NCBI GenBank assembly: GCA_963760935.1
Contig: CAVXFB010000008.1
Location: forward strand, 868,001-932,000
From: CAVXFB01 sp963760935
GTDB lineage: Bacteria > Planctomycetota > Planctomycetia > Pirellulales > Thermoguttaceae
Length of the DNA stretch: 64,000 nt
Direction: 5' to 3'
The notes below the pieces were generated by a model, which was not told the DNA's origin, did not search any database, and saw only the letters and a program-made list of their open reading frames with translations. Positions 28,037 through 37,395 of the stretch are shown piece after piece (position 1 is the stretch's first letter; each line of letters begins with the position of its first letter). A program made the translations under genes and the position numbers.

Positions 28037-29467
28037 GTGGAAACCCTGATCAATATCAATCCCTCGTATCTCGCGCTCGCCTATTTGTTGGCGGCGGTCC
28101 TCTTCATACTCGGCCTGAAAGGCCTCTGCCGGCCTCGCACCGCCGTGCGCGGAAACCTTACCGGCGCGCTCGGTATGCTCATCGCCATCCTGGCGACCGT
28201 GCCACTGATGCTGAAGGGAGCTGCCGGCAAGAATCCGTTCACCACAATCGGTCTGGTCGTGGCTGCCGTTGTGATCGGTTCGGTGATCGGGGCCATACTG
28301 GCGCTGAAGGTCCGCATGACGGCCATGCCGCAAATGGTTGCTCTGCTGAACGGTTTTGGCGGCGGGGCCTCGCTGCTGGTGGCCGGCGCCGAGCAACTCC
28401 ACTACGTAGGTGTAGGCAGGACTATGACGTGGGACGTCGCCGTGGCGACAGTGGCCTCCGGCGTGATCGGCTCGGTGACCTTCTGGGGCAGTCTGGTGGC
28501 CTTCGCCAAACTCGAAGAATATCAGTGGTTCCGAAAGCCGTATTACTATCCGGGTCTTCAGTCGATCAACGCTTTGCTGGGGGCCGCGGCCTTGGCGCTG
28601 TGCGTTTGGGGCGTGATGGATCCGCAGAGCGTCGGCGCCTATTGGGGCATCGTGCTGCTGGCCTCGGTGCTGGGCATTACCCTGGTTAACCCAATCGGCG
28701 GCGCCGACATGCCGGTGGTGATCGCCATGTTGAACTCCTACTCCGGACTGGCCGCGGCGGCCACGGGCTTCGTGATCAACAACTCCGTGCTGATCATCGC
28801 CGGTGCGCTGGTGGGAGCCTCGGGCATCATCCTTTCGCAGATCATGTGCAAGGCCATGAATCGCTCGCTGCTGCACGTTCTGTTCGGCATCTTTGGGCCG
28901 GGCGAAGAAACGGCCACGGCCGACGAAGTTTATGGCGGCAAAGTGAAGTCGACCACGCCGGAGGAACTCGCGATGCTGCTCGAAGGAGTCCGCCGCGTCG
29001 TGATTGTGCCGGGTTACGGGATGGCGGTGGCGCAGGCGCAACACGCCGTTCGCGATCTGTCCGAACTGCTCGAGGCGCGCGGCGTCGAAGTGGAGTTTGC
29101 CATTCATCCTGTGGCCGGGCGCATGCCGGGGCACATGAACGTACTGCTGGCCGAGGCCGAGATCTCCTACGACAAACTGAAGGAGATGGACGAGATCAAC
29201 CCCACGTTTTCGCAGGCCGACGTTGCGCTAGTGATCGGGGCCAACGACGTGGTGAATCCCGTGGCCCGCACTGATCCCAAGAGCCCCATCGCCGGCATGC
29301 CGATTCTGGACGTCGACAAGGCCCGCACGGTCGTCATCGTGAAGCGGAGTCTCAGTCCGGGCTTCGCGGGCATTCCTAACCCACTGTTCGCCGCCGACAA
29401 CGCGCTGATGCTCTTCGGCGACGCCAAGGCGGCAATCTCTACCTTGGTGCAGGCGATGAAAGAGTGA
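28037..29467 (+). CDS. pntB: NAD(P) transhydrogenase subunit beta
   Basis: 476 residues: an N-terminal half with about eight membrane helices forming the proton channel, and a C-terminal NADP(H)-binding domain III with VVIVPGYGMAVAQAQHAV, FAIHPVAGRMPGHMNVLLAEA and DVALVIGANDVVNPVA. GTG start four bases after pntAB. The enzyme uses the proton gradient to reduce NADP with NADH, supplying NADPH for biosynthesis. Intact frame. Confidence 0.97.
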   Translation: METLININPSYLALAYLLAAVLFILGLKGLCRPRTAVRGNLTGALGMLIAILATVPLMLKGAAGKNPFTTIGLVVAAVVIGSVIGAILALKVRMTAMPQMVALLNGFGGGASLLVAGAEQLHYVGVGRTMTWDVAVATVASGVIGSVTFWGSLVAFAKLEEYQWFRKPYYYPGLQSINALLGAAALALCVWGVMDPQSVGAYWGIVLLASVLGITLVNPIGGADMPVVIAMLNSYSGLAAAATGFVINNSVLIIAGALVGASGIILSQIMCKAMNRSLLHVLFGIFGPGEETATADEVYGGKVKSTTPEELAMLLEGVRRVVIVPGYGMAVAQAQHAVRDLSELLEARGVEVEFAIHPVAGRMPGHMNVLLAEAEISYDKLKEMDEINPTFSQADVALVIGANDVVNPVARTDPKSPIAGMPILDVDKARTVVIVKRSLSPGFAGIPNPLFAADNALMLFGDAKAAISTLVQAMKE

Positions 29468-29469
29468 AA

Positions 29470-29649
29470 TTACTCGCTCTCGGCACGACGTTTTTTGGCA
29501 ACGAGCTGCTCTTGTTCTTCTCGGAATTGCCGGTTGCGGCCTCGCCAGTATTCGAGCTTCTGATCAAACGTCATGTCCTTGATGGCCTCATGAATCCGCA
29601 GCGCCCCGCGGCGCTTCATCTCGACACAGTCAAAGGTCTTAGTCTTCAT
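29470..29649 (-). CDS. 59-residue antitoxin-like protein paired with a PIN gene
   Basis: Begins MKTKTFDCVEMKRRGALRIHEAIKDM and ends EEQEQLVAKKRRAESE: a short, charged, mostly helical protein of a type I know only as a conserved hypothetical in planctomycetes and cyanobacteria, often next to PIN-domain genes. AGGAGGTGA precedes the ATG at ideal spacing. It follows the PIN gene by 30 bases on the same strand, so the order is toxin first, the reverse of the usual arrangement. It was too short and overlaps no other convincing frame. Confidence 0.7.
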   Translation of the reverse strand: MKTKTFDCVEMKRRGALRIHEAIKDMTFDQKLEYWRGRNRQFREEQEQLVAKKRRAESE

Positions 29650-29679
29650 CGGCGGTCACCTCCTGTGGTGTATGGATAG

Positions 29680-30102
29680 CTATAGGGCCGTAGCCCTGGC
29701 AAGATTTACACCGTTGTACAAGGGGATCTTCTGGACGTTCACAATATGCCTGAAATTCCAGCTTACGATCAGGACGCATTGGGATTCCGTCGCCAGAGCC
29801 ACGTGCAACGCGTCCGTCTCCCACTTCGCCCCAACTATGCCCGCCGCCAAGTAGGCTTGTTGCAGTCGGGAGGCTGCTTCTGTAACCTCGGCCGTATCCG
29901 CAAACTCGCGCATTTCCCCGAATAGGGCGAGTACCGACTCGGGGGCATCCTCCAGTTCGTCGCGAACGACTGTGGAGACGACGAGACGGAAAGAGCCTGA
30001 GCGAACGCCGTCAAAGAACCGCCGACTGGCGGCATCGAATTCCTCGTCGAACGCGCCGCCGTAGACAGACGCGTCGGCATACACTCGGACTTGCCTGCTC
30101 AT
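29680..30102 (-). CDS. PIN-domain ribonuclease-like protein (toxin-like)
   Basis: 140 residues. VYADASVYGGAFDEEF carries the first PIN aspartate, VVSTVVRDELEDAP the conserved glutamate, and ETDALHVALATESQCVLIVSWNFRHIV the remaining acidic residue and the characteristic NF/H end, which matches the toxin-type VapC-like PIN fold. ATG at 30102 follows GGAGG; another in-frame ATG is seven residues upstream. A TATAAT sits about 25 bases upstream, leaving a very short leader. Together with the 59-residue gene it makes a probable toxin-antitoxin pair; target RNA unknown. Confidence 0.78.
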   Translation of the reverse strand: MSRQVRVYADASVYGGAFDEEFDAASRRFFDGVRSGSFRLVVSTVVRDELEDAPESVLALFGEMREFADTAEVTEAASRLQQAYLAAGIVGAKWETDALHVALATESQCVLIVSWNFRHIVNVQKIPLYNGVNLARATAL

Positions 30103-30126
30103 CGTCTTTGTGCCTCCTATCATTCT

Positions 30127-30132
30127 ATTATA
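30127..30132 (-). promoter_or_regulatory. candidate -10 element for the PIN/antitoxin pair
   Basis: Reads TATAAT on the minus strand, about 25 bases from the start at 30102 and overlapping little else. No clear -35 was seen. Confidence 0.4.
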
Positions 30133-30137
30133 CACGT

Positions 30138-30770
30138 TCAAGAAGGACCGCCATCCTGCCCTGCCGGCCACTGGCTCCTGAGGATCGCGTACAACTCCAA
30201 ATCCTCGAAGGCGTCCCATTTTCGGACGTGCTGCCGCAGGAGCCCCTCGCGGGTCATGCCGAGCTTTTGCATTACTCGGCCGGAGGCTGGATTGCGCACG
30301 AAATGATAGGCGTAGATGCGATTGAGGCCCAACCGCTCGAAACCGAAGCCGAGCAAGGCCCGGCTGGCTTCGGTGCAGTAGCCCTGGTTCCAGTACATCC
30401 GGCCGATCCAGTAGCCCAGTTCGGCCCGCAGTTCGTCCAGCCGTATTCGCATTCCGACCGCGCCAATAAGCGTGGCGGTGGCCGTTTGCCAACGTTGGGT
30501 TGCCAGTAGAGCTTGTTCTTCCGGCGAAGCCAACGGCGCCGGCGCGTTCTTCAACGTAACGGCGAAGATCACCTGCTCGCAGCGCTCGAACCACAGGGCA
30601 TGGTTGGAAATCCACTTTTCGGCCATGCCGTCTTCGTAGGGGTGTGGAATGTCGAGCGTCGTGTCGACCACGGCCCGATCGCCCGCCAGCCGTTGCACGG
30701 TGTCGGCATCCGACATGCGAAACGGCCGCAGGATCAATCGCTCGGTTTCCAGCGTCGGTTGGCGTGGCAT
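30138..30770 (-). CDS. GNAT acetyltransferase of the RimJ/RimL type
   Basis: 210 residues starting PTLETERLILRPFRMSDADTVQRLAGD, the canonical start of RimJ/L-like enzymes that acetylate protein N-termini or small amines. ELGYWIGRMYWNQGYCTEASRALLGFGFERLGLNRIYAYHFVRN contains the acetyl-CoA-binding region, and NPASGRVMQKLGMTREG is the usual end. The gene is separated by 36 bases from the upstream PIN gene and appears unrelated to it. Confidence 0.88.
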   Translation of the reverse strand: MPRQPTLETERLILRPFRMSDADTVQRLAGDRAVVDTTLDIPHPYEDGMAEKWISNHALWFERCEQVIFAVTLKNAPAPLASPEEQALLATQRWQTATATLIGAVGMRIRLDELRAELGYWIGRMYWNQGYCTEASRALLGFGFERLGLNRIYAYHFVRNPASGRVMQKLGMTREGLLRQHVRKWDAFEDLELYAILRSQWPAGQDGGPS

Positions 30771-30791
30771 GAAATGGTCAAGAGAACTGTA

Positions 30792-32060
30792 TCAAGCCGT
30801 GTCGGGCAGGTTGCCGGCCGTGTCGAAGGGCAGGTCGCGCGGCGGCGTCAGGATTTCGAGGTCGCTGCGTCGACGGGCGTCGTCGAGATAGGCCTCGGAG
30901 CATTCCACTTCGGCGAGATGCAAGGTATCGGCGATCCAAAGGAGTTTGGCCCGCAGCGGTTCGACCAGCCCGATTGTGCCCAAGGCGGCGGCCAACATTT
31001 CACGATCGGTCTGATAATCCAAGGGCGTCATGACGGCGGAAACGTGGCCCGAGACCAGCCCGTTGAGCCGTGTGGCGGCCACGTCGACGTGTCGCAGCAG
31101 CCGGCTGCGGCAGAACTCGGCCATGCCAAGTCCGATGGCGTTGCCGTGCGTGGCTTGGGTAAGGCTGCGCACAGCGATCCGCCGCACCTTCGGCCATTCG
31201 TCGTCGAGCACCTTGTGATCGTTGAACTTTCGGCCCACGGCGTTGGGGTCGAGGCCCGTGCCGCTAATGTCCTTGCCGATGCGATCCACCAGCAGAACGT
31301 CGACCCGGTCGAACGGCAGCCGCGGCAGCCAACGCTTGGCCAGGGCCAGCAGGGCCGATTCGCGAGCGACAAGGTCTGCCGGTTCGATGGCGTCGATCCG
31401 CGCCGTCTGGTCGTAGGCGTTTTCGACGATGCCGAGCCCGGCCACGACGTGGCAGCGGCCGAGTATTTCTGGCAATGCGCTCCGGATAATTTGTTCAAAG
31501 CTGAAGTCCTGGACGGCGCGATGGTACGTGGCTGCCCCTTCGCAATTTCCCAGCCCGATCAGGAGCATTTTCACGAGTCCGCTTTCGATTGGCCCACAGA
31601 AACCGGTGTGCGGCTTGATGCGATTGCAGACGAGGACGTGATCGGCCTCGGAGGCGACGCGGTCAAAGTGGATCGGAAAGCCTTCGGCTGCCTGGGCCAC
31701 AACGACGGTCTCCAAGCTGGAGCGTATCGGGCAACCGACGAAGTTCTCGGTGATGCCGTAGGACTCGACAACGCGTCGCTGTCCGTCGGCCGTACCGCCG
31801 CCGTGGCTGCCCATGGCCGGAACGATCACAGGTTTTGCGCCGAGCGACTTGAGATGTTCGACGATCGCTCGGGTAATCGGGGCGATGCTGGCGATACCCC
31901 GACTGCCGGCGGTGATGGCCACGGTCTGTCCCGGGCGGATCCTTTTTTCCAAGTGCAACCGAGCAAGCTGAGCACGAACGTCGCCCGGCACATCGTCGAC
32001 GTGCGTGGCGTCGAAGGTTTGGCGAACGCGGAAGATTTTGGGGAATGCGGCGTTGTGCAT
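30792..32060 (-). CDS. LarA-like (DUF2088) domain protein
   Basis: 422 residues from the ATG at 32060 (MHNAAFPKIFRVRQTF); an upstream ATG at 32108 would add 16 residues without a ribosome site. QTVAITAGSRGIASIAPITRAIVEHLKSLGA and the PAMGSHGG loop match the N-terminal half of LarA-type nickel-pincer lactate racemases, and NRIKPHTGFCGPIESGLVKMLLIGLG is a strong family block. The catalytic histidine of LarA corresponds to the PHTGF histidine by position. In planctomycetes this protein is usually annotated as a lactate racemase domain protein, but the substrate is unknown; no larB or larC homologue is nearby. Confidence 0.75.
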   Translation of the reverse strand: MHNAAFPKIFRVRQTFDATHVDDVPGDVRAQLARLHLEKRIRPGQTVAITAGSRGIASIAPITRAIVEHLKSLGAKPVIVPAMGSHGGGTADGQRRVVESYGITENFVGCPIRSSLETVVVAQAAEGFPIHFDRVASEADHVLVCNRIKPHTGFCGPIESGLVKMLLIGLGNCEGAATYHRAVQDFSFEQIIRSALPEILGRCHVVAGLGIVENAYDQTARIDAIEPADLVARESALLALAKRWLPRLPFDRVDVLLVDRIGKDISGTGLDPNAVGRKFNDHKVLDDEWPKVRRIAVRSLTQATHGNAIGLGMAEFCRSRLLRHVDVAATRLNGLVSGHVSAVMTPLDYQTDREMLAAALGTIGLVEPLRAKLLWIADTLHLAEVECSEAYLDDARRRSDLEILTPPRDLPFDTAGNLPDTA

Positions 32061-32159
32061 TGCGTGGCGGCCGAGGGCACGTCGGCCAGATGATTCGCCG
32101 CTAGCCATACCGGCGGCTGCATAGTGTATCGGATCACACTCGACAACCGAATCTCCGGG

Positions 32160-33083
32160 TCACTCGGCAAACAGCGATTTTGCTGGCGCCGCCGCTGCCG
32201 CGGCGACGGTTTTCCGGATCTTTCCCTTATGCGTCGGCGGCGCGCTGTGGAGCGGATCAGCAGCGCCGTCAAGGGGTGCTCCGACGCGCGTTCGCTCGAG
32301 CCGTTCCTTGATCTTCTCGGCATAGTCGGCCGAAAGCTCGAAGCCGAGCCACTGGCGGCCGAGTTTCTTCGCTACGACCAGCGTCGTGCCGCTGCCGCTA
32401 AACGGATCGAGGACCGTATCGGCCGGATTCGAGCAACAGCGAATGATCCGGCCGAGCAATTGTTCGGGCATCTGGCAGCCGTGGAAGCCCTCGCGCTCCT
32501 TGAACGTGCCGGCGACGCGCGGGAAGTACCACGTGTTTTCGTTCGGGTCAAAACCATCCGGCAGGTCTTGCGGGCGAAGAATCCAGGTGTTGTCGGGCAG
32601 GCGGCCCTTGGGATTCGCCCGCCCATCGGCGTAGACCAACTGTCGGGCCGAGGGCACCCGCACCGCCGGATCATCGGCGTTGAAGGTGAAGTTCGCCGCG
32701 TCCTTGATGAAATGGAACAGATGCGTGTGCGAACGGCTGAAACCGCGCTTGCAGTTGACGCCGAACGTGTAGTACCAGATGACCCAGCTTCGACAGATGA
32801 AGCCCAAGTCGCGCTGGGCGATGACTTTTAGTTCGGCGGCATATTCGTCGCCGATGGCCAGCCAAAAGGTGCCGTCGGGCTTGAGTGCCTCGTGGACGCC
32901 ACGCATCCACCGAGCGCTCCAGTCGAGGTACTCGTCCGAGCCGCGCTTGTCGTGGTAGACGTCGTATTCATAGCCGATGTTGAAGGGCGGATCGGCGAAG
33001 ACCAGATCGATCGTGCCGGGTTCGATCTGTGCCAGCCCTTCAATACAGTCCCCTTGATAGACATGGTTTGGCACCAATCCCAC
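32160..33083 (-). CDS. orphan beta-class DNA methyltransferase
   Basis: 307 residues from a GTG at 33083 preceded by GGAG; the upstream open frame to 33215 is not needed. The catalytic motif IV DPPFNIGYEYD comes first and the AdoMet-binding motif I DPFSGSGTTLVVAKKL comes near the C-terminus, the order of the beta class (CcrM-like). RSHTHLFHFIKDAANFTFN and GCQMPEQLLGRIIRCCSNP fit that group. A C-terminal basic tail ends with AKSLFAE. No restriction endonuclease gene is adjacent, so it is a solitary adenine or cytosine methyltransferase, likely regulatory or epigenetic. Confidence 0.88.
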   Translation of the reverse strand: MGLVPNHVYQGDCIEGLAQIEPGTIDLVFADPPFNIGYEYDVYHDKRGSDEYLDWSARWMRGVHEALKPDGTFWLAIGDEYAAELKVIAQRDLGFICRSWVIWYYTFGVNCKRGFSRSHTHLFHFIKDAANFTFNADDPAVRVPSARQLVYADGRANPKGRLPDNTWILRPQDLPDGFDPNENTWYFPRVAGTFKEREGFHGCQMPEQLLGRIIRCCSNPADTVLDPFSGSGTTLVVAKKLGRQWLGFELSADYAEKIKERLERTRVGAPLDGAADPLHSAPPTHKGKIRKTVAAAAAAPAKSLFAE

Positions 33084-33295
33084 AGTTCCATCTCCTATGA
33101 GCCTGTACAGACACTTGCCTGTCCATTTGATACCCGATTTGCCCGTGGAGGCAAACCCCCGCCACGGCTGGGCGCTTTCCAAGATTTCCCAACTTACACC
33201 CGCCCCCCGCTGCAATCCGTACGGTCTGGCAAATCGGGCGGGGATCGGCTACAATCAGGGGCTTGACGGATTTTTAATCCTGCCGAGGGAGAAAC

Positions 33296-33595
33296 ATGGC
33301 GCACAAAATACTAAATCGCAAAGGGTTGCGTCAGGAGAACGACGAGGCCGAACGTAGCGGCACAGCGACCAAGACCGCTGTCAAAAAGGCCCCCGTAAAA
33401 CGGAAGAGCCGCGCCAAGGTCGCCAAGGAAGTCCGGCTGAAGGCGTTTTGGGGCGTATTCAACCAATCGCTCCGCCGAATCTCCGTCTTCGAGTACAGCA
33501 AACGCTCGGATGCCGACAAGAAAGCCGCCGACCTTACGGAGTCGCAGAAGAGCCCGCATTTTGTCCAGCTTGTCAAGGAAGTGATCGAGGAATAG
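33296..33595 (+). CDS. conserved planctomycete hypothetical
   Basis: 99 residues. The N-terminal half is strongly basic (GTATKTAVKKAPVKRKSRAK) and the C-terminal part reads RLKAFWGVFNQSLRRISVFEY followed by KKAADLTESQKSPHFVQLVKEV, a pattern I recognise from planctomycete genomes without a known function. ATG at 33296 follows GAGGGAG. It lies divergent from the methyltransferase gene and 28 bases before the DUF486 gene. Confidence 0.7.
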   Translation: MAHKILNRKGLRQENDEAERSGTATKTAVKKAPVKRKSRAKVAKEVRLKAFWGVFNQSLRRISVFEYSKRSDADKKAADLTESQKSPHFVQLVKEVIEE

Positions 33596-33623
33596 CGACA
33601 GCCGTCGCTTTGCCTCCGACATC

Positions 33624-33974
33624 ATGTGGCTCACGACGCTTGCCCTCTTGACTATCTCGAACATCTTCATGACGTTCGCCTGGTATGGGCACCTGCGGCA
33701 CAAGCAGGCAGCCCTGTGGCTGGCAATCCTGGTGAGTTGGCTAATCGCGTTTGTCGAGTATTGCTTTCAGGTGCCTGCCAACCGGCTGGGACATAATGCC
33801 GGGATTTCCGCCGCGCAGCTAAAAACCATACAAGAGGTAGTGACGCTGTCGGTCTTTTGCGTGTTTGCAGTGTGCTATCTTAAGGAGCCGCTGCGATGGA
33901 ATTATCTGGTCGGCTTCGCGCTCATTGCCAGCGGAGCGCTATTTGTCTTTGCGCCATGGCAGGCGGCGCGGTGA
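33624..33974 (+). CDS. DUF486 family small membrane protein
   Basis: 116 residues with four hydrophobic helices. NIFMTFAWYGHLRHK and the segment SWLIAFVEYCFQVPANRLGHNAGISAAQLKTIQEV are the diagnostic blocks of DUF486 (DMT-like small membrane proteins). YLKEPLRWNYLVGFALIASGALFVF closes the protein. Function of the family is unknown. Its 3' end overlaps the region opposite the convergent cutA gene. Confidence 0.88.
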   Translation: MWLTTLALLTISNIFMTFAWYGHLRHKQAALWLAILVSWLIAFVEYCFQVPANRLGHNAGISAAQLKTIQEVVTLSVFCVFAVCYLKEPLRWNYLVGFALIASGALFVFAPWQAAR

Positions 33975-34037
33975 AGATCAGCGATGCGGTGTGTGCAATG
34001 CCCCGCAACAGTGATGCATTCGGCGGTTTCACGCGAC

Positions 34038-34363
34038 TCACAATGGCTGTTTGACTTCTCCGTCCAGCCATGCCAAGTAATCGGCATGCCGGTCAGCACG
34101 GGAATGGCCAAAATCTCGGGGACTTCGTATGGGTGCAAACGACTGATTGTCTGCTCGATGGCATTGTACAACTCGCGCCGGCTCTTGGCCCAACACTGCC
34201 ATTCCTGCGCAGTTTCGACCTCGCCGTGCCAATGATACGTGCTGCTGATCGGACCAACAATTTGCACGCAGGCGGCCAGTCGGTGCTCGACCAGCGCGCT
34301 GGCGATCCGCTCCGCCGTTTCTCGCTGGTCAGTCGTCGTCACCACCTGAATGTAGTCGGACAT
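34038..34363 (-). CDS. cutA: divalent-cation tolerance protein CutA (single frameshift)
   Basis: Small trimeric protein with a ferredoxin-like fold, linked to copper and other divalent cations though its role is unsettled. YIQVVTTTDQRETAERIASALVEHRLAACVQIVGPI is the family N-terminus, and HPYEVPEILAIPV the central block. One A missing near 34090 puts the C-terminus out of frame; repairing it gives NADYLAWLDGEVKQPL and a normal length of about 108 residues. It is encoded 10 bases after the large hydrolase gene on the same strand. Confidence 0.88.
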
Positions 34364-34373
34364 AGTGTGCCTG

Positions 34374-37207
34374 CTACTTGTCCGCGTGCTGTGTGTAGAA
34401 CTGGATGAGTTGATCGAGGCTCACGTGGGCATACGGCTCATCGCAGGCGGGCGAATCGCGGCCCGCGTCGGCAAACCACATCTCCAGTGTCTCGGCGCGA
34501 AGATAGCGTCGTGCAGGTTCGCGCCCATCGCTACCGGCCGCTTGATAATTTCGATGAGACCTGGTACGTCAATTTTCCCGTAATGCGATTGAATGCGTTG
34601 ACTAAGCAACTTCGCGCGGTCCTCGCCGGAGATGAGCACCGTATCGTCCGGCACAAGCGGAAGCTGCGGATGCTGTTGGCCCGGCTTGAGCACGAGCATT
34701 TCCTGCGGCGTGCATCGTACCGAGCGGAGTTCGCCGGAGCGGTCGCTCAGCACGTAATAATATTCGCAGGTCCGCGGGGCGGCGCGGAGGATCGCGAGGG
34801 CCTCGTCCACCGTATCGGCTCGCTCCATGACGTCGCGCAGCAACAGACTCATGGGCAAACCGTCCCACTGGCCTTCGCCGCGGCCGCCCATCTCGCCAAT
34901 GGCCAGGCCTTTTTCGTTCATGGCCGTGACTGTTCCGATGAAGCCCGCATAACCAAGGCTCATCCACTTGTTGTGTCGTTCGGGCATGAAGAGCGTGACG
35001 ACCGCGGCCGCTTGCAGATTGATCTCGCTCATGTAGTCGAGCACACGGGCGTGCAGTACCCGGCCGCCAGCCGTGGCTTTGCCGCGTAGGGCGACGCCGC
35101 TGCAATGAAATCGTTCGGGAAAGAGGTTGGCATATCGACCATCGCGTTGGGAGACGCCTGCCGCTTTGGCCAGCGCGTCACATTCTTCGAGAAATCGCGG
35201 CGGGATATGCGGCAGCGTGCGGCGCTCGATGTCGGCCATGCGATCGAGGAACCATTGGCCCGAGTAGAGCGTGTCGCCGCCGCCGACCAGATACACCACG
35301 CGTTCCGCCGTCATCTGCACGGCGGGCTGGAGCAGCCGGCCCTGTGCGGCGCCCATTTGTTGCGGCGTGCCGGCGACCATGAGGATCGTCTTGCCCTGGC
35401 TGCGGCAGAGGAGGCCGTGATGGCCCGGATCGCGGGCAACGATGGCGAGTTGAGCCGGCTGCCGAGGATCGCTGAACGGCCCCGTTTCCAGCCGCTCCGC
35501 GGCAAAGTTAATTGCCGCCGAGAATATGTGGAACAGGTCTGCCTGTTCCACGTTCTTGACACGCGAACCCTCCGGCGGAAGGTAGAGCATCGGCGACGCG
35601 ACTTCCGAGCCCCAGGCACGGAATCGCAGCTTGCCTTGCACTCCCGCAACATGGAACGCGATTTCAGCCGGAGTGCGGCCGTCTGCTTGGAACGCAACGC
35701 GGATTTCGCCGGGCACCTGCTTGGCGTCATTGGCCGCGATGCGAATGGTCGGGGTGGAAGTTGAAGTTTTCACATCATCCACGCTGATCCATTGGCGGAG
35801 CACCTCCGGCGCTAGGACGATACTGCCGGCGATGCCAGCCAACATGCGCAGCTTCATCATGTGTCGCGGCTCGACGTATTCCAGGGCATTGCCGCCGGCA
35901 ACGGGCTTTTCTGAGCCGACGAAAAGGGTCTTTTCATGCGTAAGCATCCACGGATACTTCTCTTGCCCTACGGCCACTTCGCCGATTTCGGGCAGTTGGC
36001 ACCAGAGGGCGAACTTGCCTTGCGTGCCGCGCCGGAACCGCACTCGGCCCGCGATCGGTTGCCCACTGGCATTGGTGGCCGACAATTCTACGTCGATAAC
36101 GTGGCACTGCCCTGCGGCCGGTTCGGTCGAGAGCAAGGTGATTGCCTGCTGTACGAGCCCAGTCAGCCGCTGGAGCGGCGTCGGCTCAGCACTTGGCGAC
36201 TTGGCAACCGGCGGAACTGCGCCCGCGGGCAAGTCCTGGGCGAAGAAATCGGCCATCATTCTTAGCGCGCGGGGCAACTCGGCCATCGCCGTATAGTGGC
36301 CCAGGCCCTCCAGCCACACCACGCGATCGGCAATCCCCAATGCCTCGGCCAGCTTTACGGTGCACGAATGGGGAATCACTTCATCCCGAGATGCGTTGAT
36401 CATCAAAACCCGGCCATCGCGGGCACGATCGCGCAGCGCAGCAGCAAACCGCAATGGGTCGGCCTCGGTGATCTTGCGTTCCACCTCGGCCCGCTCATCG
36501 GGAGGAAGCTTGCGAATCATCTCGCTCAAAGGGCGCGTTTCGCGGGCGTGATGAACGATCTCGAGCAGGTCACCACCGGCGAGTGTCAGGCCCGCACGGT
36601 GCAACCGCGGCTCAGCCCCGGCCGCTGCGGCGGCAATGATTCCGCCGAGACTGATGCCGGCAATGTCGATCCGTTGCGGGTCGATCTCCGGCCGCGAGGC
36701 AAGCACGTCGATCGTCCGCCGAATGTCGCAACCGGCTTGGGCAATAGCTTCGACGAAAAGCTTTGGGTCCTCGGCCAGCGCCTCGGGGCCCCGTGAAGTG
36801 CCCCGCGATCCATAATAAGGGAGCTTGAACGAAATGGCCGGTATGCCCCGCGCGGCCAACGTCGAGCAGACCAACTCCGTCAATGGTTCGTTGCCGTCGA
36901 GTATGTGCAGACAGATTACGGCCGGGTACTTCGGTCCTTGGGCGTCGATCCCGTTGGGCAGGTAGTAATCGGCGGGAATCGTGTTGTTCTGCGGCAGCGC
37001 GGTGACCAGCGGCGAAGGATACGTCAGCCGATAGACGCGGAACTGCGGACGTTGGCCGAGCAGTTCGATGCGATACTCGAAGGGAGCATCGTTATACGTT
37101 TTCGCAACAGCAATCGTCTCCACTGGCGGCTTTGCATCGATCGGCGAGGCAGCACTGATTGCCAAGAAGGCGGCCAGCCACATCATACTGTTTTGAAAAA
37201 GTCGCAT
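34374..37207 (-). CDS. alpha/beta-hydrolase fused to a C45-type autoproteolytic acyltransferase (single frameshift)
   Basis: A 944-residue exported protein in two enzymatic halves. After a signal peptide (WLAAFLAISAASPIDA), the first half is an alpha/beta-hydrolase of the dienelactone-hydrolase/COG1506 sort with IDIAGISLGGIIAAAAAG (GxSxGG nucleophile elbow) and LMINASRDEVIPHSC and GLGHYTAM for the acid and histidine. The second half begins near residue 590 with GTPQQMGAAQGRLL and ERFHCSGVAL, where the cysteine in HCSGVAL fits the N-terminal nucleophile of C45 family acyl-coenzyme A:isopenicillin-type acyltransferases. One G missing near 34498 truncates the C-terminus before FAPETLEMWFADAG. 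The coupling of the two activities is unusual and no substrate is clear. Confidence 0.75.
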
Positions 37208-37395
37208 ATAACGTCCTTGCTGTTGCTCTAATTGCACGGGGCTACTCCCGGTGCCGATGCGTCTTCCGGCAAACTAAGTGCCCAGCCTGCCAAATTCGGC
37301 GGATAAATGCAAGGTTGAAATGGTTGCCGACTCCAGCTTGTCGAAGTATGATCTAGGGCCACAACGGACCCGACAACTGGGCCATGGTATAGTTT

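Noticed and set aside
29464..29679. 71-residue plus-strand open frame after pntB
   Set aside because: It is antisense to the 59-residue antitoxin-like gene, which has a strong ribosome site and a recognisable sequence.
30513..32093. 526-residue plus-strand open frame
   Set aside because: It is antisense to the LarA-like gene and part of the acetyltransferase gene, both strongly supported.
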